Both the position numbers and the translations under genes were made by a program. The notes below the pieces were generated by a model. That model was not told the origin of the DNA. It searched no databases and was given only the letters and a program-made list of their open reading frames with translations. From NCBI GenBank assembly GCA_003141555.1, contig PLMN01000019.1, positions 62,001 through 126,000 on the forward strand: a stretch of DNA of 64,000 nt, in the 5' to 3' direction. Positions 8,665 through 17,471 of the stretch are shown here, in pieces (position 1 is the stretch's first letter; the number at the start of each line of letters is the position of its first letter). This stretch comes from Candidatus Aminicenantota bacterium (lineage in GTDB: Bacteria > Acidobacteriota > Aminicenantia > Aminicenantales > UBA4085).

Positions 8665-9855
8665 ATGCGAACATCAAGAATGCGGCGGTGGCTGGGAGTC
8701 GCGGCGGGACTCCTTCTCGCGGTCGCCTGCCAATGGAAGCAGGAATCCCTTCCGAGCCGGGCCGTTGAGCCGCGGACCCCGTCCCCGGGGAAGGCGGCCC
8801 CCCCCGCCGCTTCCCCTCTCTCGGAGAAAGCGAAGCTGCTCAACGAAACCGCCCGATTCCTGGCCGGCTTATCCGTCGACGAAAGCGGGCCCTTCGCCGC
8901 TCTGGCCAGGACGGATGCCTGGACGAGATACGCCAAGACCTCGGGAAGCCAATGGGCCGGATTCAGGGCCGGCGAAGCGAGGATGAGAGCCTGGGCCAAA
9001 AAAGAGCTGGCGGACGTTTTCCGTCCAGCCCTGCCCGTATTCTATCCCTTCGGCGGCCCCGACATCACTTTTGCCGATATCTTCCTCACCGGGGCGAACG
9101 AATATGTTCTCGTCGGTCTCGAGGACATCGGGTCGGTCCCGCGCGTAGAGAATCTGGCCGGCCGGGACCTCGGGGAAGAGCTGGCCCTCTACGTCAAATC
9201 GCTCGACGACCTGATCGGGGTCAGCTTCTTCCGGACGAACGACATGAAGGAGGACCTGGCCAATCCCACGATCGACGGGGTCGTGCCCGTGATCATGCTC
9301 CTGCTGGCCCGCCTGGACAAGGAAATCCTGTCGATCGAATTCGGCGACCTCGCCCCGGACGGAGGGTTCATTCCCGCGCTCGAGGGAACGCCGGGCAAGC
9401 GAAAAGCCGTAACCTTCTTTTTCCGGTCCGCAGGCGAATCCCAGGCCCGGACGCTCCGCTATTTCTCGGCAAACCTCTATGACGGCGAGTTCCTCAAGAA
9501 CGCCCCCCTCCGAGCGTTCCTCGAGCGCGAGATGACGCCCTGCTTCACCTTCATGAAGTCCGCGAGCTACCTGATGCACCACCCGTTTTTCGGGGCGATC
9601 CGTAAGCAGATTCTGGACATGTCCTACGCCATCCTCCAGGACGATTCGGCCATCCCCTTCCGCCGCTTCGACCGGGCGGTCTGGGGCGTCTCGCTCTATG
9701 GACGATACGACGGCCCCATCAAGCTCTTCGCGGATGATTTTGATCAGGAGCTCTACGACGCCTACCGAACCACCCCCGGCATCAAGCCCTTGAATTTCCG
9801 GTTCGGCTACACGCCCCTCTCGGACATCCTGCTCTCCGTCCGAAAGCCGAAGTGA
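8665..9855 (+). CDS. Conserved lipoprotein of unknown function
   Basis: Predicted outer-envelope lipoprotein of about 396 residues. A basic N-terminus and hydrophobic stretch end in the lipobox LAVAC; a proline-rich linker follows. The body contains FYPFGGPDITFADIFL and EYVLVGLEDIGSVP, then a long mixed alpha/beta region ending FRFGYTPLSDILLSVRKPK. I recognise no enzymatic motif. An earlier ATG at 8638 lies inside a possible -10 box (TAAAAT 8634-8639, with TGGACT at 8612-8617), so the ATG at 8665, or 8680, is the better start. The gene is monocistronic, divergent from the dap operon. Confidence 0.8.
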   Translation: MRTSRMRRWLGVAAGLLLAVACQWKQESLPSRAVEPRTPSPGKAAPPAASPLSEKAKLLNETARFLAGLSVDESGPFAALARTDAWTRYAKTSGSQWAGFRAGEARMRAWAKKELADVFRPALPVFYPFGGPDITFADIFLTGANEYVLVGLEDIGSVPRVENLAGRDLGEELALYVKSLDDLIGVSFFRTNDMKEDLANPTIDGVVPVIMLLLARLDKEILSIEFGDLAPDGGFIPALEGTPGKRKAVTFFFRSAGESQARTLRYFSANLYDGEFLKNAPLRAFLEREMTPCFTFMKSASYLMHHPFFGAIRKQILDMSYAILQDDSAIPFRRFDRAVWGVSLYGRYDGPIKLFADDFDQELYDAYRTTPGIKPLNFRFGYTPLSDILLSVRKPK

Positions 9856-9873
9856 GGGCCGCTCCCGGCCCTC
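9854..9873. terminator. Hairpin between convergent genes
   Basis: GAGGGCCG at 9854-9861 pairs perfectly with CGGCCCTC at 9866-9873 around a 4-nt loop. It sits between the convergent lipoprotein and GT2 genes and may stop transcription from both sides, although no long T tract follows. Confidence 0.5.
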
Positions 9874-9875
9874 GT

Positions 9876-10613
9876 TCAGCCTTTCCGAGCCGCTCCCGCC
9901 CGGACGCCCTTCGGCGCTAGCCAACCCGCGAAGCGCAGGAGGGTCAACCCTGCCAGGAACGCGTCCTTGAGGTGGATCTTCTTGCCTTCCTCGTATGTCC
10001 GGCCGTGATAGGAGACGGGCACTTCGTAGACCCTTGCCCCGAGGCGCGCGACCTTGATCGTGATCTCGGGCTCGACGCCGAACCGGCGGGAGCGCAGATC
10101 GAGTTGCGCGGCGATGCCGCGGGTCATGGCCTTGTAACACGTCTCCATATCGGTCAGGTTCAATCCGCTGAAGATGTTGGAGAGGGTGGTCAGCATCTTG
10201 TTGCCGACCGAATGCCAGAAATACAGGACGCGGTGCCCGCTGGCCGTCCCGAGGAAACGGGAGCCGTAAACGACTTCGGCTTCGCCCGCGAGGATGGGCC
10301 GCAGGACGAGACCGAACTCGGAGGGATCATATTCGAGGTCGGCGTCCTGGACGATCAGGATGTCCCCCGTCGCCTCGCGAAAGCCCCGGGCCAGCGCGGC
10401 GCCTTTGCCCATGTTCTTGGGCTGGAGAAGGACGCGCACGCCGTCCCGGCCGTCCATCTCGGCGAGCAGGGCGCGCGTCCCGTCGGTCGATCCGTCGTCG
10501 ACGACGACCAGCTCCCGGTCGAGGTTCGGGAGGTCGACGGCCCGCACCCGGGCCACGATCTCGCGGATCGTCCCCTGCTCGTTGTAGACGGGCATGATGA
10601 CCGAAAGCTTCAT
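9876..10613 (-). CDS. Family 2 glycosyltransferase (polyprenyl-phosphate sugar type)
   Basis: Single-domain GT-A glycosyltransferase of 245 residues, similar to dolichyl-phosphate mannosyltransferase. It begins [15 protein letters not shown], with [13 protein letters not shown] (nucleotide-sugar binding) and [13 protein letters not shown] (metal-binding DxD-like region); [13 protein letters not shown] and the C-terminal [16 protein letters not shown] are typical of the DPM1-like group. No membrane anchor is seen. Probable role: loading a hexose onto a lipid carrier for envelope glycan synthesis. Its partner transferase is not adjacent. Confidence 0.9.
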   Translation of the reverse strand: MKLSVIMPVYNEQGTIREIVARVRAVDLPNLDRELVVVDDGSTDGTRALLAEMDGRDGVRVLLQPKNMGKGAALARGFREATGDILIVQDADLEYDPSEFGLVLRPILAGEAEVVYGSRFLGTASGHRVLYFWHSVGNKMLTTLSNIFSGLNLTDMETCYKAMTRGIAAQLDLRSRRFGVEPEITIKVARLGARVYEVPVSYHGRTYEEGKKIHLKDAFLAGLTLLRFAGWLAPKGVRAGAARKG

Positions 10614-10824
10614 GAAACCGTGATCTCCCTTTCCGCGATCGCCGCCTCGCCGGCCGAGAGGCGGGAATCCTCCCCGCCGCGACGCGCGCCTGCGGAATGA
10701 TAATCTCGGCCGCCGAGCGCTGTCAAGAAAGAGGTCCGCGCCCGACGGCCAGGACCGACATCCATTTCACGAATCTGCTCACTCCTCTCCTCCTCGCCTT
10801 GCTTGCGGCCGGCCGAGACCCTCG

Positions 10825-12456
10825 TCAGCTCTCGGCTTCGATTTTTTCCATCACCAGGGCCCTCATCCTGAGGTCGGTGATCCTGGTCATCCGGTAGATC
10901 GTGGCTCGCTTGCCGTCCTTCGCCCGCATCGGGTTGAAGAATTCCCAGACGATCTGCCCGTCCTTGGTGATCTCGAAGACGCGCCCCTTGTCGGATTCGG
11001 TCACGAGCATATTGCCGTTCGCGAACCGCTGGGCGGCGCCGCCCCAGCTCGTATAGAAAGGTGTCGGGTGGAGCGAGTGATATTCCCAAACGACGGCCCG
11101 AGTCCTCGGATCGAGCTCCAGGATCCGCGAATACTCCCGGCCCGTGCCGTTGTCGAAGATCAGAATATTCCCGTTTTCCAGGAACGTCGGGTCGTGCTGG
11201 CCCTCCAGCTGGCCGGGGCCCCAAGTCCAGCGCATCGTTTCGTGCTCGACATCCACCACCCCGATCAGGTTCAGGGCGCAAGCGGAAATGAGGAGGTCCC
11301 CGCCCCGGCAGACGCCCGGGATATCGCGGTCGGCGATCGAAATCGCATTATCGTGGAAGACGTCGTACGGCGTCAGGCGGTCCATGAGGAAGCGGCCGGA
11401 CGTCTTTCGCTTGACCGCTTTCCAGAGGAAATCCGGCGGATCGATGATCTTGGCGTAGATCGCGGCGATCATGGACGGCGAAATCTCCTTTTTCAAGAGA
11501 TCGAAGACGGAGATTTTCTTCTTGACCGCGCCATCCGCTGAGAGCACGACGATGTAATCGTTGATGATCGGGACGGGGAGGAGATCCAGAGTGACTACTT
11601 CGTCCTCGCTCGCCAGGGTGTAGATGTCCCCATTCCCGGCAACGGCAATCTCGTGATGAGCCCGGAGCGGCCGTTGCCAGAGGAGCTTGGAATTCCAGTC
11701 CAGCCGCATGATCATCGTATCTTCGACGCAGACAAGCAGGTCGCCGTTGTCGCAGAAGGCGACGAAATGCCATTGGGGATTCGTTCCCGCGGGGTGCCAG
11801 GCGTGGAGCTCCCTCCCGTCCATGCCGAGCAGGGCCGCACCGGCCTGATAATAGGAATTGTAGAGGTTCAAGCCCCGCACGGCGGCTCTTTGATAATAAT
11901 TGATAACGCCGTTCTCGTTCTCGTGCCGTTCGTCCTCGACGAATGACTCGTACGGCAGGGAATTCATGGCTTCCATGTCCGCGGAGCGATCGCCGGGCGG
12001 CCGCTCGACGACCGACGTCATGCGGGATTCGAAGAAGAAGGCGAGGAAGACGGCCGCGGCCAGGGCGAATGCGGCCCAGGTGAAAACGACCCGGATGAAA
12101 CGGCCGGTCAAGAGGCTGCGGCCGAAGAGGAGGACGAGGAAAAGGGCTCCGAGGATGACCGCGAGGGCGGCTTTGTCAAGGGCATAGGCGGCGCAAAAAC
12201 CGAGGAGGACGGCCAAGGCATAATAGTCCCTTCGAAGCTCAATGAAAAGGAAGACCACAAAGGCAAGGAGGGCCAACTGGATATAGAAGATCGAGATGAA
12301 AGGATTCGCTAATAATCCGAGCAGATAACCGAGCGCGAGAGCGCCCCCCAGGGCCGACAGGATTTCCCGGAGTTTCCGACGGCGTCGGGCCCGAAGAGAA
12401 CGAGCGCCGGGCGGAGCTTCCGTCGCGCTCAATCGCCCCTTCGGGCTGGAATCCAT
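10825..12456 (-). CDS. Membrane-anchored arylsulfotransferase (ASST)-like protein
   Basis: 543 residues. After a basic N-terminus about four hydrophobic segments (roughly residues 30-155) anchor a large extracytoplasmic domain. That domain looks like the beta-propeller of arylsulfate sulfotransferases: LHAWHPAGTNPQWHFV, LRAHHEIAVAGNGDIYTL, YDVFHDNAISIADRDI, WTWGPGQLEGQHDPTFLENGNI, ILELDPRTRAVVWEYHS and NGNMLVTESDKGRVFEI are blade-type repeats with the conserved His motifs. It might transfer sulfate between phenols or simply bind ligands; only the family is visible. About 200 bp on the 3' side carry nothing I can name. Confidence 0.75.
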   Translation of the reverse strand: MDSSPKGRLSATEAPPGARSLRARRRRKLREILSALGGALALGYLLGLLANPFISIFYIQLALLAFVVFLFIELRRDYYALAVLLGFCAAYALDKAALAVILGALFLVLLFGRSLLTGRFIRVVFTWAAFALAAAVFLAFFFESRMTSVVERPPGDRSADMEAMNSLPYESFVEDERHENENGVINYYQRAAVRGLNLYNSYYQAGAALLGMDGRELHAWHPAGTNPQWHFVAFCDNGDLLVCVEDTMIMRLDWNSKLLWQRPLRAHHEIAVAGNGDIYTLASEDEVVTLDLLPVPIINDYIVVLSADGAVKKKISVFDLLKKEISPSMIAAIYAKIIDPPDFLWKAVKRKTSGRFLMDRLTPYDVFHDNAISIADRDIPGVCRGGDLLISACALNLIGVVDVEHETMRWTWGPGQLEGQHDPTFLENGNILIFDNGTGREYSRILELDPRTRAVVWEYHSLHPTPFYTSWGGAAQRFANGNMLVTESDKGRVFEITKDGQIVWEFFNPMRAKDGKRATIYRMTRITDLRMRALVMEKIEAES

Positions 12457-12658
12457 AATCTCGTCCTCTCCAGAATCGTACGCAAAAATACTTCCGCCCC
12501 TTTAGACGTTTTTGCACGAAAATCCTTTGCTTTTTTGTAAAACTAGTTCTTCAAAACGTTCGAGGATATCGGCGACGCACCCTTAGCCTTTCTTCCTAAA
12601 CCTGTTCGCAGCTATAAGAAAGCGCCTTTATGGAAGCTATCCTTTCGTCGATCCGGCT

Positions 12659-13054
12659 TCAGTCGCCCTTGTGGAAAAAGGGCACAAGGAATGTCCAAAC
12701 GAGGACGGCGAGGGCTGCGATGTTCTGATCCAACGTCCAATGGAAGAAAAAGCCTCCGCTCGCGTAGTTCCAGATGATGAATGACACGAACGATACGGCT
12801 ACGGAAATCCACTGCACTTTCTTGCCGGGTTCCCGGGTTCCGAAAATCCTGGCGATGAGCACGAGGATCAGACAGACGAAGGACCAGGTGCCCGGCCAGG
12901 ACTTAGCCAGCGGGAGTCCGGCCATGTAGATCGCGATGACCTCTGAAGGAATCAGCTTGACGAGCCTGGCGAGATATTCATCACCTGTGGTGACATCCTC
13001 CAAGCCCTCGCGCTTGATCGTGATCGGTTTGCGGATCCGGAACGGACCGTTCAT
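12659..13054 (-). CDS. Small membrane protein of unknown function
   Basis: 131 residues, starting MNGPFRIRKPITIKREGLED. The first ~45 residues are soluble; then about three hydrophobic segments follow (around SWSFVCLILVLIARIF, WISVAVSFVSFIIW and ALAVLVWTFLVPFF). A strong ribosome-binding site, AAGGAGG six bases upstream, fixes the start; the longer ATG six codons earlier would include that site. The promoter at 13136-13164 serves it. I recognise no family. Confidence 0.75.
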   Translation of the reverse strand: MNGPFRIRKPITIKREGLEDVTTGDEYLARLVKLIPSEVIAIYMAGLPLAKSWPGTWSFVCLILVLIARIFGTREPGKKVQWISVAVSFVSFIIWNYASGGFFFHWTLDQNIAALAVLVWTFLVPFFHKGD

Positions 13055-13135
13055 GAAAGGCCTCCTTATCATATTCGCATCAAATGAAGAGCTTTTTCAT
13101 CATCGACCCTTTCTGCTTAATAAGGATATGCTCAT

Positions 13136-13164
13136 GATATAAGTCCCGAACCCATTGATGTCAA
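13136..13164 (-). promoter_or_regulatory. Promoter of the small membrane protein gene
   Basis: Minus-strand TTGACA (13164-13159), 17-nt spacer, TATATC (13141-13136); the leader would be about 75 nt. It lies in the ~500-bp stretch 13073-13575, which otherwise holds only the doubtful small frame at 13276-13491. Confidence 0.65.
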
Positions 13165-13275
13165 ATTTTGGACAAAGATCGCCGCGTTGGGCGAAAAGGC
13201 TGAGAATATAACGACGAAGCGAAACGTCCATAAGCCAGACTTGCGCCCGAAGCCAACCCCTTTGCTTTCAACGAT

Positions 13276-13491
13276 TTATTTCAAGTCGGCGCCGGACCCC
13301 GCCGCCAGCGAAGCCTTCCGCTCCGCCGTCTTGGCCTTGCTGATGACTTCTTCCCTTGATAATTCCGGCCTTGGATCGAAGTCAACAGCGCCAAAGGGAG
13401 GCTCTTTATCAAGTTCGGAGGGTTCTGTCCTCCCTGCGCGCCCTTCGCCGCGATTGACATCGCCCTGCGGCCGCCCATACACTGCCGGCAT
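13276..13491 (-). CDS. Possible small protein, doubtful
   Basis: A 71-residue frame starting MPAVYGRPQGDVN and ending KASLAAGSGADLK. Its second half (FGAVDFDPRPELSREEVISKAKTAERK) has ordinary soluble-protein composition and codon use unlike a shadow frame, but there is no good ribosome-binding site and no family I recognise. It could be the remnant of a longer gene. Confidence 0.3.
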   Translation of the reverse strand: MPAVYGRPQGDVNRGEGRAGRTEPSELDKEPPFGAVDFDPRPELSREEVISKAKTAERKASLAAGSGADLK

Positions 13492-13575
13492 GGATGAGCG
13501 GGGAGATTCGTCGTTCGAACAAGACCCGTATCCTCGAACTGCTCGGTCAATTAGGGATCGGGCGAGGAGGTTGCC

Positions 13576-14634
13576 ATGAAACGCTCGGCTTTGATTGTAG
13601 CGGCCCTGGCCCTGGGCACCCTGACGCTGGCGCCCGCCCTGCGGGGACAGGCCTCGACGAAGGAGATCCCCCGCTGGCTGGCGGAATCCGAAACCTATGG
13701 TTTCAATCCCACTTGGGACGAGATCGACGGGACGGCCTGGAAATTCGTGACCCATGTTCCCCATACGCCCGAATACCTGGGCCTGGCCAGGGCCAAAGGC
13801 GTGAGGGCCTTCCCCTACGTCACGTTCTATCAGCTTCCGCTCTACGACCGCTGGCAGGGCATCCGGCTTTCCGAGCACCCGGACTGGATCCTGATCGACG
13901 CGCGGGGCGCCTGGGCCAAGACCGGCTTCTGGGAATCCGAAGACGCCAAGAACATCTACTGCACCTGCCCCAACACGGCGGGCTACGCGGATGCCGTCCT
14001 GGCCTACGTCGAGACGCTGATGAAGCGGGGCGCGGCCGGCGTTTTCCTGGACAATGTCCACCCCAACAAGGAATGCTTCGGCGAAAAGCTCGGCAAGCAC
14101 AAGCACCTCTTCCCGACGCAGATGGAGGCCTTCGCCGACCTGATGCGGCGCACGCGGGAGGTCATCAAGAAATACGACCCGGACGGAGCTCTCCTCATCA
14201 ACTCCGGAGACGCCGCCTCCCTTCCCGCGGAGTTCTGGAGGGACGCCGACTGCGGCATGAGCGAGAGCTACATCTGCACCTGGGTTTCCTCGACCCGCTG
14301 GGGCGATTGGGCCAAGGGTTGGAATGGGATCGACAAGAAAGTCCCGGCGGGAAAACAGAACTGTTGCCTGAGCTATGTCGGCCACACCTCCAACTCGGTC
14401 AAAGATGACCTCTTTTTCTGTTACGCCTCGGCGCGCCTCATGAATTTCATCTGGAGCGCGGGGAACAAGCCCGAGGTCAAATCCGACAAGTTCACCCGCC
14501 TGCTTTATGCCACGTTCCACATCCGGATGCTGGCCGAATCGCCGGTCCCGGTCAAGGTCGGCGGCGATTTTCTGAACGGCAGGATTTATTTCGGCAACGG
14601 CTCCCATCTCTACAGCTGGGCCGTCACCGAATAA
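13576..14634 (+). CDS. Secreted TIM-barrel glycoside hydrolase-like protein
   Basis: 352 residues with a signal peptide (MKRSALIVAALALGTLTLAP, cleavage near ALRGQA). The body reads like the barrel of putative glycosyl hydrolases of the GHL type: AFPYVTFYQLPLYDRW, HPDWILIDARG, CPNTAGYADAVLAYVETLMKRGAAG, VFLDNVHPNKEC (likely catalytic Asp at a strand end) and DGALLINSGD. The region around DCGMSESYICTW may hold the second acid. A GAGGAGG site precedes the ATG. It is monocistronic. It ends right after a beta-rich GRIYFGNGSHLYSW, so a C-terminal domain present in relatives may be missing. Substrate unknown. Confidence 0.75.
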   Translation: MKRSALIVAALALGTLTLAPALRGQASTKEIPRWLAESETYGFNPTWDEIDGTAWKFVTHVPHTPEYLGLARAKGVRAFPYVTFYQLPLYDRWQGIRLSEHPDWILIDARGAWAKTGFWESEDAKNIYCTCPNTAGYADAVLAYVETLMKRGAAGVFLDNVHPNKECFGEKLGKHKHLFPTQMEAFADLMRRTREVIKKYDPDGALLINSGDAASLPAEFWRDADCGMSESYICTWVSSTRWGDWAKGWNGIDKKVPAGKQNCCLSYVGHTSNSVKDDLFFCYASARLMNFIWSAGNKPEVKSDKFTRLLYATFHIRMLAESPVPVKVGGDFLNGRIYFGNGSHLYSWAVTE

Positions 14635-14667
14635 GAGCGGATCGGAGAGCCGGTAAGGGGTTATTCT

Positions 14668-15399
14668 TCAGAAGCCAAAAGCCAATTGAACGCCGAGAGA
14701 ACGGTACTTTGGCAATATTCCCGCCTGAATCTCTAAAAAGCCTTTAGTCTTTCCCTCGCTTTCGAGAGTTCGTACGTGTCGGGCAGCGGCGGATTCTCCA
14801 ATGATGCCAATTATTAACCCTACCCCCCCGACAATCACCCCAGCGCCCAGCAGCATTGCGGACCCAATAGCCTCCCCCAAGTTGTTGATGGGATTATTCA
14901 ACGTAACTAAATAAGCTATTGCTCCCCCCAAAAGCGCAGCCCCTCCGACTATTGCAACTCCCGTCCAAAGGGATTTCTGAGATTTTGCGGCAGAATATTC
15001 ATTTTGCCAATTCAAGAATCCTGAATCAGGAGGGCCATTAGTATTTATCTTTTTTGGCGCATTTTCTTGAACGAGTTTCGTGTCTTTGCTCTCGATACCG
15101 CCTTCTGTGACATTGAAAAACCCAACGAAAGAAACCTGAACGTATCCGCTTTGAACATTTCCATCCTTATCCGCAGGAAGGCTTATTTTTATCCACTCCT
15201 CGGATATTTTTTCTGCAATTGAAAATTCACCCCCAACCGGTAATGTTACTATCGTAGGGCTTTCGACTTGGGGCAGGGTTTTCAATTCTGCGTCTTTCTT
15301 TATGACCCTTACCTTTTGCTCTGCATATAAAGGAAAGAAAAAAGAAAAACAGATTAGACAAAAAGCCACTACCACTTTAAGAAACGGATTTTTTCTCAT
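14668..15399 (-). CDS. SH3-like domain protein with two membrane segments
   Basis: 243 residues. A signal peptide (FCLICFSFFFPLYA) is followed by a bacterial SH3-like domain (VRVIKKDAELKTLPQVESPTI, LPVGGEFSIAEKISEEWIKI, GYVQVSFVGFF). A linker leads to two glycine-rich hydrophobic segments (about residues 142-165 and 180-200), then a short C-terminal domain. The coding DNA is clearly richer in A+T than all neighbours, including codons such as AAA, ATT and TTT, which suggests acquisition from elsewhere. It lies directly downstream of the 3' end of tRNA-Leu, a common integration site. Function unknown. Confidence 0.75.
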   Translation of the reverse strand: MRKNPFLKVVVAFCLICFSFFFPLYAEQKVRVIKKDAELKTLPQVESPTIVTLPVGGEFSIAEKISEEWIKISLPADKDGNVQSGYVQVSFVGFFNVTEGGIESKDTKLVQENAPKKINTNGPPDSGFLNWQNEYSAAKSQKSLWTGVAIVGGAALLGGAIAYLVTLNNPINNLGEAIGSAMLLGAGVIVGGVGLIIGIIGESAAARHVRTLESEGKTKGFLEIQAGILPKYRSLGVQLAFGF

Positions 15400-15725
15400 A
15401 TCCCCCCCTGTTTCTCATGGCTCCCACTTCACATACATTATCCAAAATCCCGCCGTCGAAGTTGTTAAGAATATGTCAAGAAAATGCAAAGATTAGATGA
15501 AAATCTGTGCCTTCTAGACTTGAACCTAATTCCGAAATGAGAGCCCATCGTCGGCCCTTGGCCCGAACGAGAAATGTGCTCCCAGGTTCGGGTGATTTAG
15601 GGCATAAGTGGCAGCCATAAGAGACTTAAGAGCGCTGAAATTACAGTACAGGGACTTAAAGACTAGAACGGGAATAAGGGAATCGAAGTATGACGAAAAG
15701 CCAGGGAAACGCGGGAAATATGATA
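15400..15725. other. Gene-free, lower-GC stretch beside tRNA-Leu
   Basis: About 325 bases without a convincing gene. The part near 15399 should hold the promoter of the SH3 gene. The remainder, next to the tRNA 3' end, shows no integrase, no copy of the tRNA 3' end and no clear hairpin. A continuous frame running through the tRNA on the minus strand is chance. Confidence 0.5.
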
Positions 15726-15811
15726 TGCCGGAGGAGGGAATCGAACCCACACGGGCCTTTCGGTCCACGGGATTTTGAGTCCCGCGCGTCTGCCAGTTCC
15801 GCCACTCCGGC
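15726..15811 (-). tRNA. tRNA-Leu (CAA anticodon)
   Basis: Minus-strand cloverleaf. Acceptor GCCGGAG pairs with CTCCGGC, the anticodon stem CGGGA/TCCCG encloses CTCAAAA (anticodon CAA), there is a long variable arm (GGACCGAAAGGCC region) as expected for leucine, and a T-loop GTTCGATTCC. The 3' CCA is not encoded. The T stem appears to have one mismatch. Confidence 0.93.
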
Positions 15812-15820
15812 GCCGCCGTA

Positions 15821-15849
15821 GTTATAGACGATTTGGCGCGGTTTTTCAA
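15821..15849 (-). promoter_or_regulatory. Promoter of tRNA-Leu
   Basis: TTGAAA (15849-15844), 17-nt spacer, TATAAC (15826-15821) on the minus strand. Transcription would begin a few bases before the tRNA 5' end at 15811. Confidence 0.7.
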
Positions 15850-15954
15850 CAGGGAGGACATCTGTGAGCTCCCCAAAGCCTGTCCGGGCGAGCTCACCCT
15901 TCTTCCCATCATTTGACCTTTCTACCCGATTTTGATACAAATCCAAGGCCGGCC

Positions 15955-16962
15955 ATGAACGAAGACATCCACCGCTTACTCGAGATCATCGACAAATTTC
16001 ACTACCTCCGGATCGCCGTCTGGGGGGATATCATCCTGGACGAGTACCTGTACGGGGCCACGCGCCGGGTTTCGCGAGAGGCGCCGGTCCTCATCCTGTC
16101 CTACCAGCGCCGGGAGTTCTCCCTCGGAGGCGCGGGCAACGCTCTTCTCAACCTCAAAGCCCTCGGCGTTGAACCCGTCCCGGTGTGCATCGTGGGCAAG
16201 GACGCTTCGGGAAAGGCCGTAGCCAGCATCCTCAAGCGGAACGGCATCGCGGTCGAAGGACTGATCGCGGCTGCGGGCTACCCCACGCCCCTCAAGACGC
16301 GCATCCTGGCCGGCGAGGAGAACACTAAGAAGCAGCAGGTCCTGCGGATCGATACCGAAGGCCGGGTGCCCGAAACGGCCGCCCTCAAGGCGGCCCTCAC
16401 TCGTGCCCTCCGCCGCGCCGCCCGCGACTGCGACGCGCTGATCATCTCCGACTATCATTACCGCACGGTCAAGGACGATGTCTTCTCCGGTGTCCTGCCC
16501 GCGTTCAAGGCCGCCGATCGGCCGGTCAGCCTGGATTCGCGCTTCCGGCTCCTCTCATTTCCCGGCGTCACCATCGCCACGCCCAACGAGCCCGAGGTCG
16601 AGGAGGCGCTGAAGATGCGGATCGACGATGATCCCCGGCGGCTCCGCGACGCGGGCCGCGCCCTCCTCCGCAAGCTCCGCTCGCCCGCCCTCCTCATCAC
16701 CCGCGGCTCGAAGGGCATGGCCCTTTTCCGGAAGAACCGGCCGCCATTCCACTTGCCCATCTTTGGCTCGACGGACATCGTCGACGTCACGGGTGCGGGC
16801 GACACGGTCATCAGCGTCTTCACCGCGGCCCTGGCCTGCGGCGCGGCGGCTGAAGACGCGGCCCGCCTGGCCAACTTCGCGGGCGGGATCGTGGTCATGA
16901 AGAAAGGGACGGGCACGGTCACGCCGCTCGAGCTTAAGCAGGCCGTCATCGCGGGACATTGA
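15955..16962 (+). CDS. rfaE1: D-beta-D-heptose 7-phosphate kinase
   Basis: PfkB/ribokinase-fold kinase of 335 residues, matching domain I of HldE. It phosphorylates heptose 7-phosphate at C1 in ADP-heptose synthesis for the LPS inner core. AVWGDIILDEYLYGATRRVSREAPV is the substrate-binding start, GGAGNALLNLKALG follows, and DVTGAGDTVISVFTAALA is the anion-hole/catalytic-Asp signature near the C-terminus. The ATG at 15955 (MNEDIHRLLEI) fits the family start. The adenylyltransferase domain, fused in E. coli HldE, is encoded by the next gene, overlapping by four bases. Confidence 0.92.
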   Translation: MNEDIHRLLEIIDKFHYLRIAVWGDIILDEYLYGATRRVSREAPVLILSYQRREFSLGGAGNALLNLKALGVEPVPVCIVGKDASGKAVASILKRNGIAVEGLIAAAGYPTPLKTRILAGEENTKKQQVLRIDTEGRVPETAALKAALTRALRRAARDCDALIISDYHYRTVKDDVFSGVLPAFKAADRPVSLDSRFRLLSFPGVTIATPNEPEVEEALKMRIDDDPRRLRDAGRALLRKLRSPALLITRGSKGMALFRKNRPPFHLPIFGSTDIVDVTGAGDTVISVFTAALACGAAAEDAARLANFAGGIVVMKKGTGTVTPLELKQAVIAGH

Positions 16963-17468
16963 AGAAACTCAAGACGCTCCCGGAGCTCCGGACGATCGTG
17001 GCCCGCGCTCGGGGCAAGGGCCGGACGATCGTCCTGGCCAACGGCGGATTCGATCTCGTCCACGCCGGTCACGTCCGCTACCTGCGCGCGGCGAAGGCCT
17101 GCGGCGACATCCTGATCGTGGCCCTCAACAGCGACTCTTCCATCCGGAAGCTCAAGGGCCCGGGCCGCCCCATCCTGCCGGAAGATGAGCGGGCCGGGAT
17201 CCTGGCCGCGTTCGAGTTCGTGGATTATCTGACGATCTTCGCCGAGCCCAACGTGGAAAAGATCCTTCTTGCCCTGAAGCCCGACGTCCACGCCAAGGGA
17301 TCCGACTATACCAAGGCCACCGTTCCCGAGCGGGCGACCGTCCTGTCTTATGGCGGGCGGATCGCCATCGCCGGCGGGCCCAAGATCCGGTCCACATCCG
17401 AGGTGATCCCCCGGATCCTCCGGAAAGCCGCCGCCCGGCGCCCCGGGCGGAGCGCGGCGCGAGCCTAG
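16959..17468 (+). CDS. rfaE2: Heptose 1-phosphate adenylyltransferase
   Basis: Nucleotidyltransferase of 169 residues corresponding to domain II of HldE, forming ADP-heptose precursor from heptose 1-phosphate and ATP. VLANGGFDLVHAGHVRYLRAA holds the HxGH motif, and the C-terminal GPKIRSTSEVIPRIL is the ISTT/RSTS-like signature. The start is TTG at 16959, overlapping the kinase stop (TTGA). The C-terminus has a short Arg/Ala-rich extension. Confidence 0.92.
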   Translation: MKKLKTLPELRTIVARARGKGRTIVLANGGFDLVHAGHVRYLRAAKACGDILIVALNSDSSIRKLKGPGRPILPEDERAGILAAFEFVDYLTIFAEPNVEKILLALKPDVHAKGSDYTKATVPERATVLSYGGRIAIAGGPKIRSTSEVIPRILRKAAARRPGRSAARA

Positions 17469-17471
17469 GCC

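Noticed and set aside
14635-15725. Integrase attachment repeat of the tRNA-Leu 3' end
   Set aside because: No second copy of GGGTTCGATTCCCTCC was found in the lower-GC patch or near 14640.
15526-15946. Minus-strand frames reading through tRNA-Leu
   Set aside because: They translate the tRNA itself, a common artefact.
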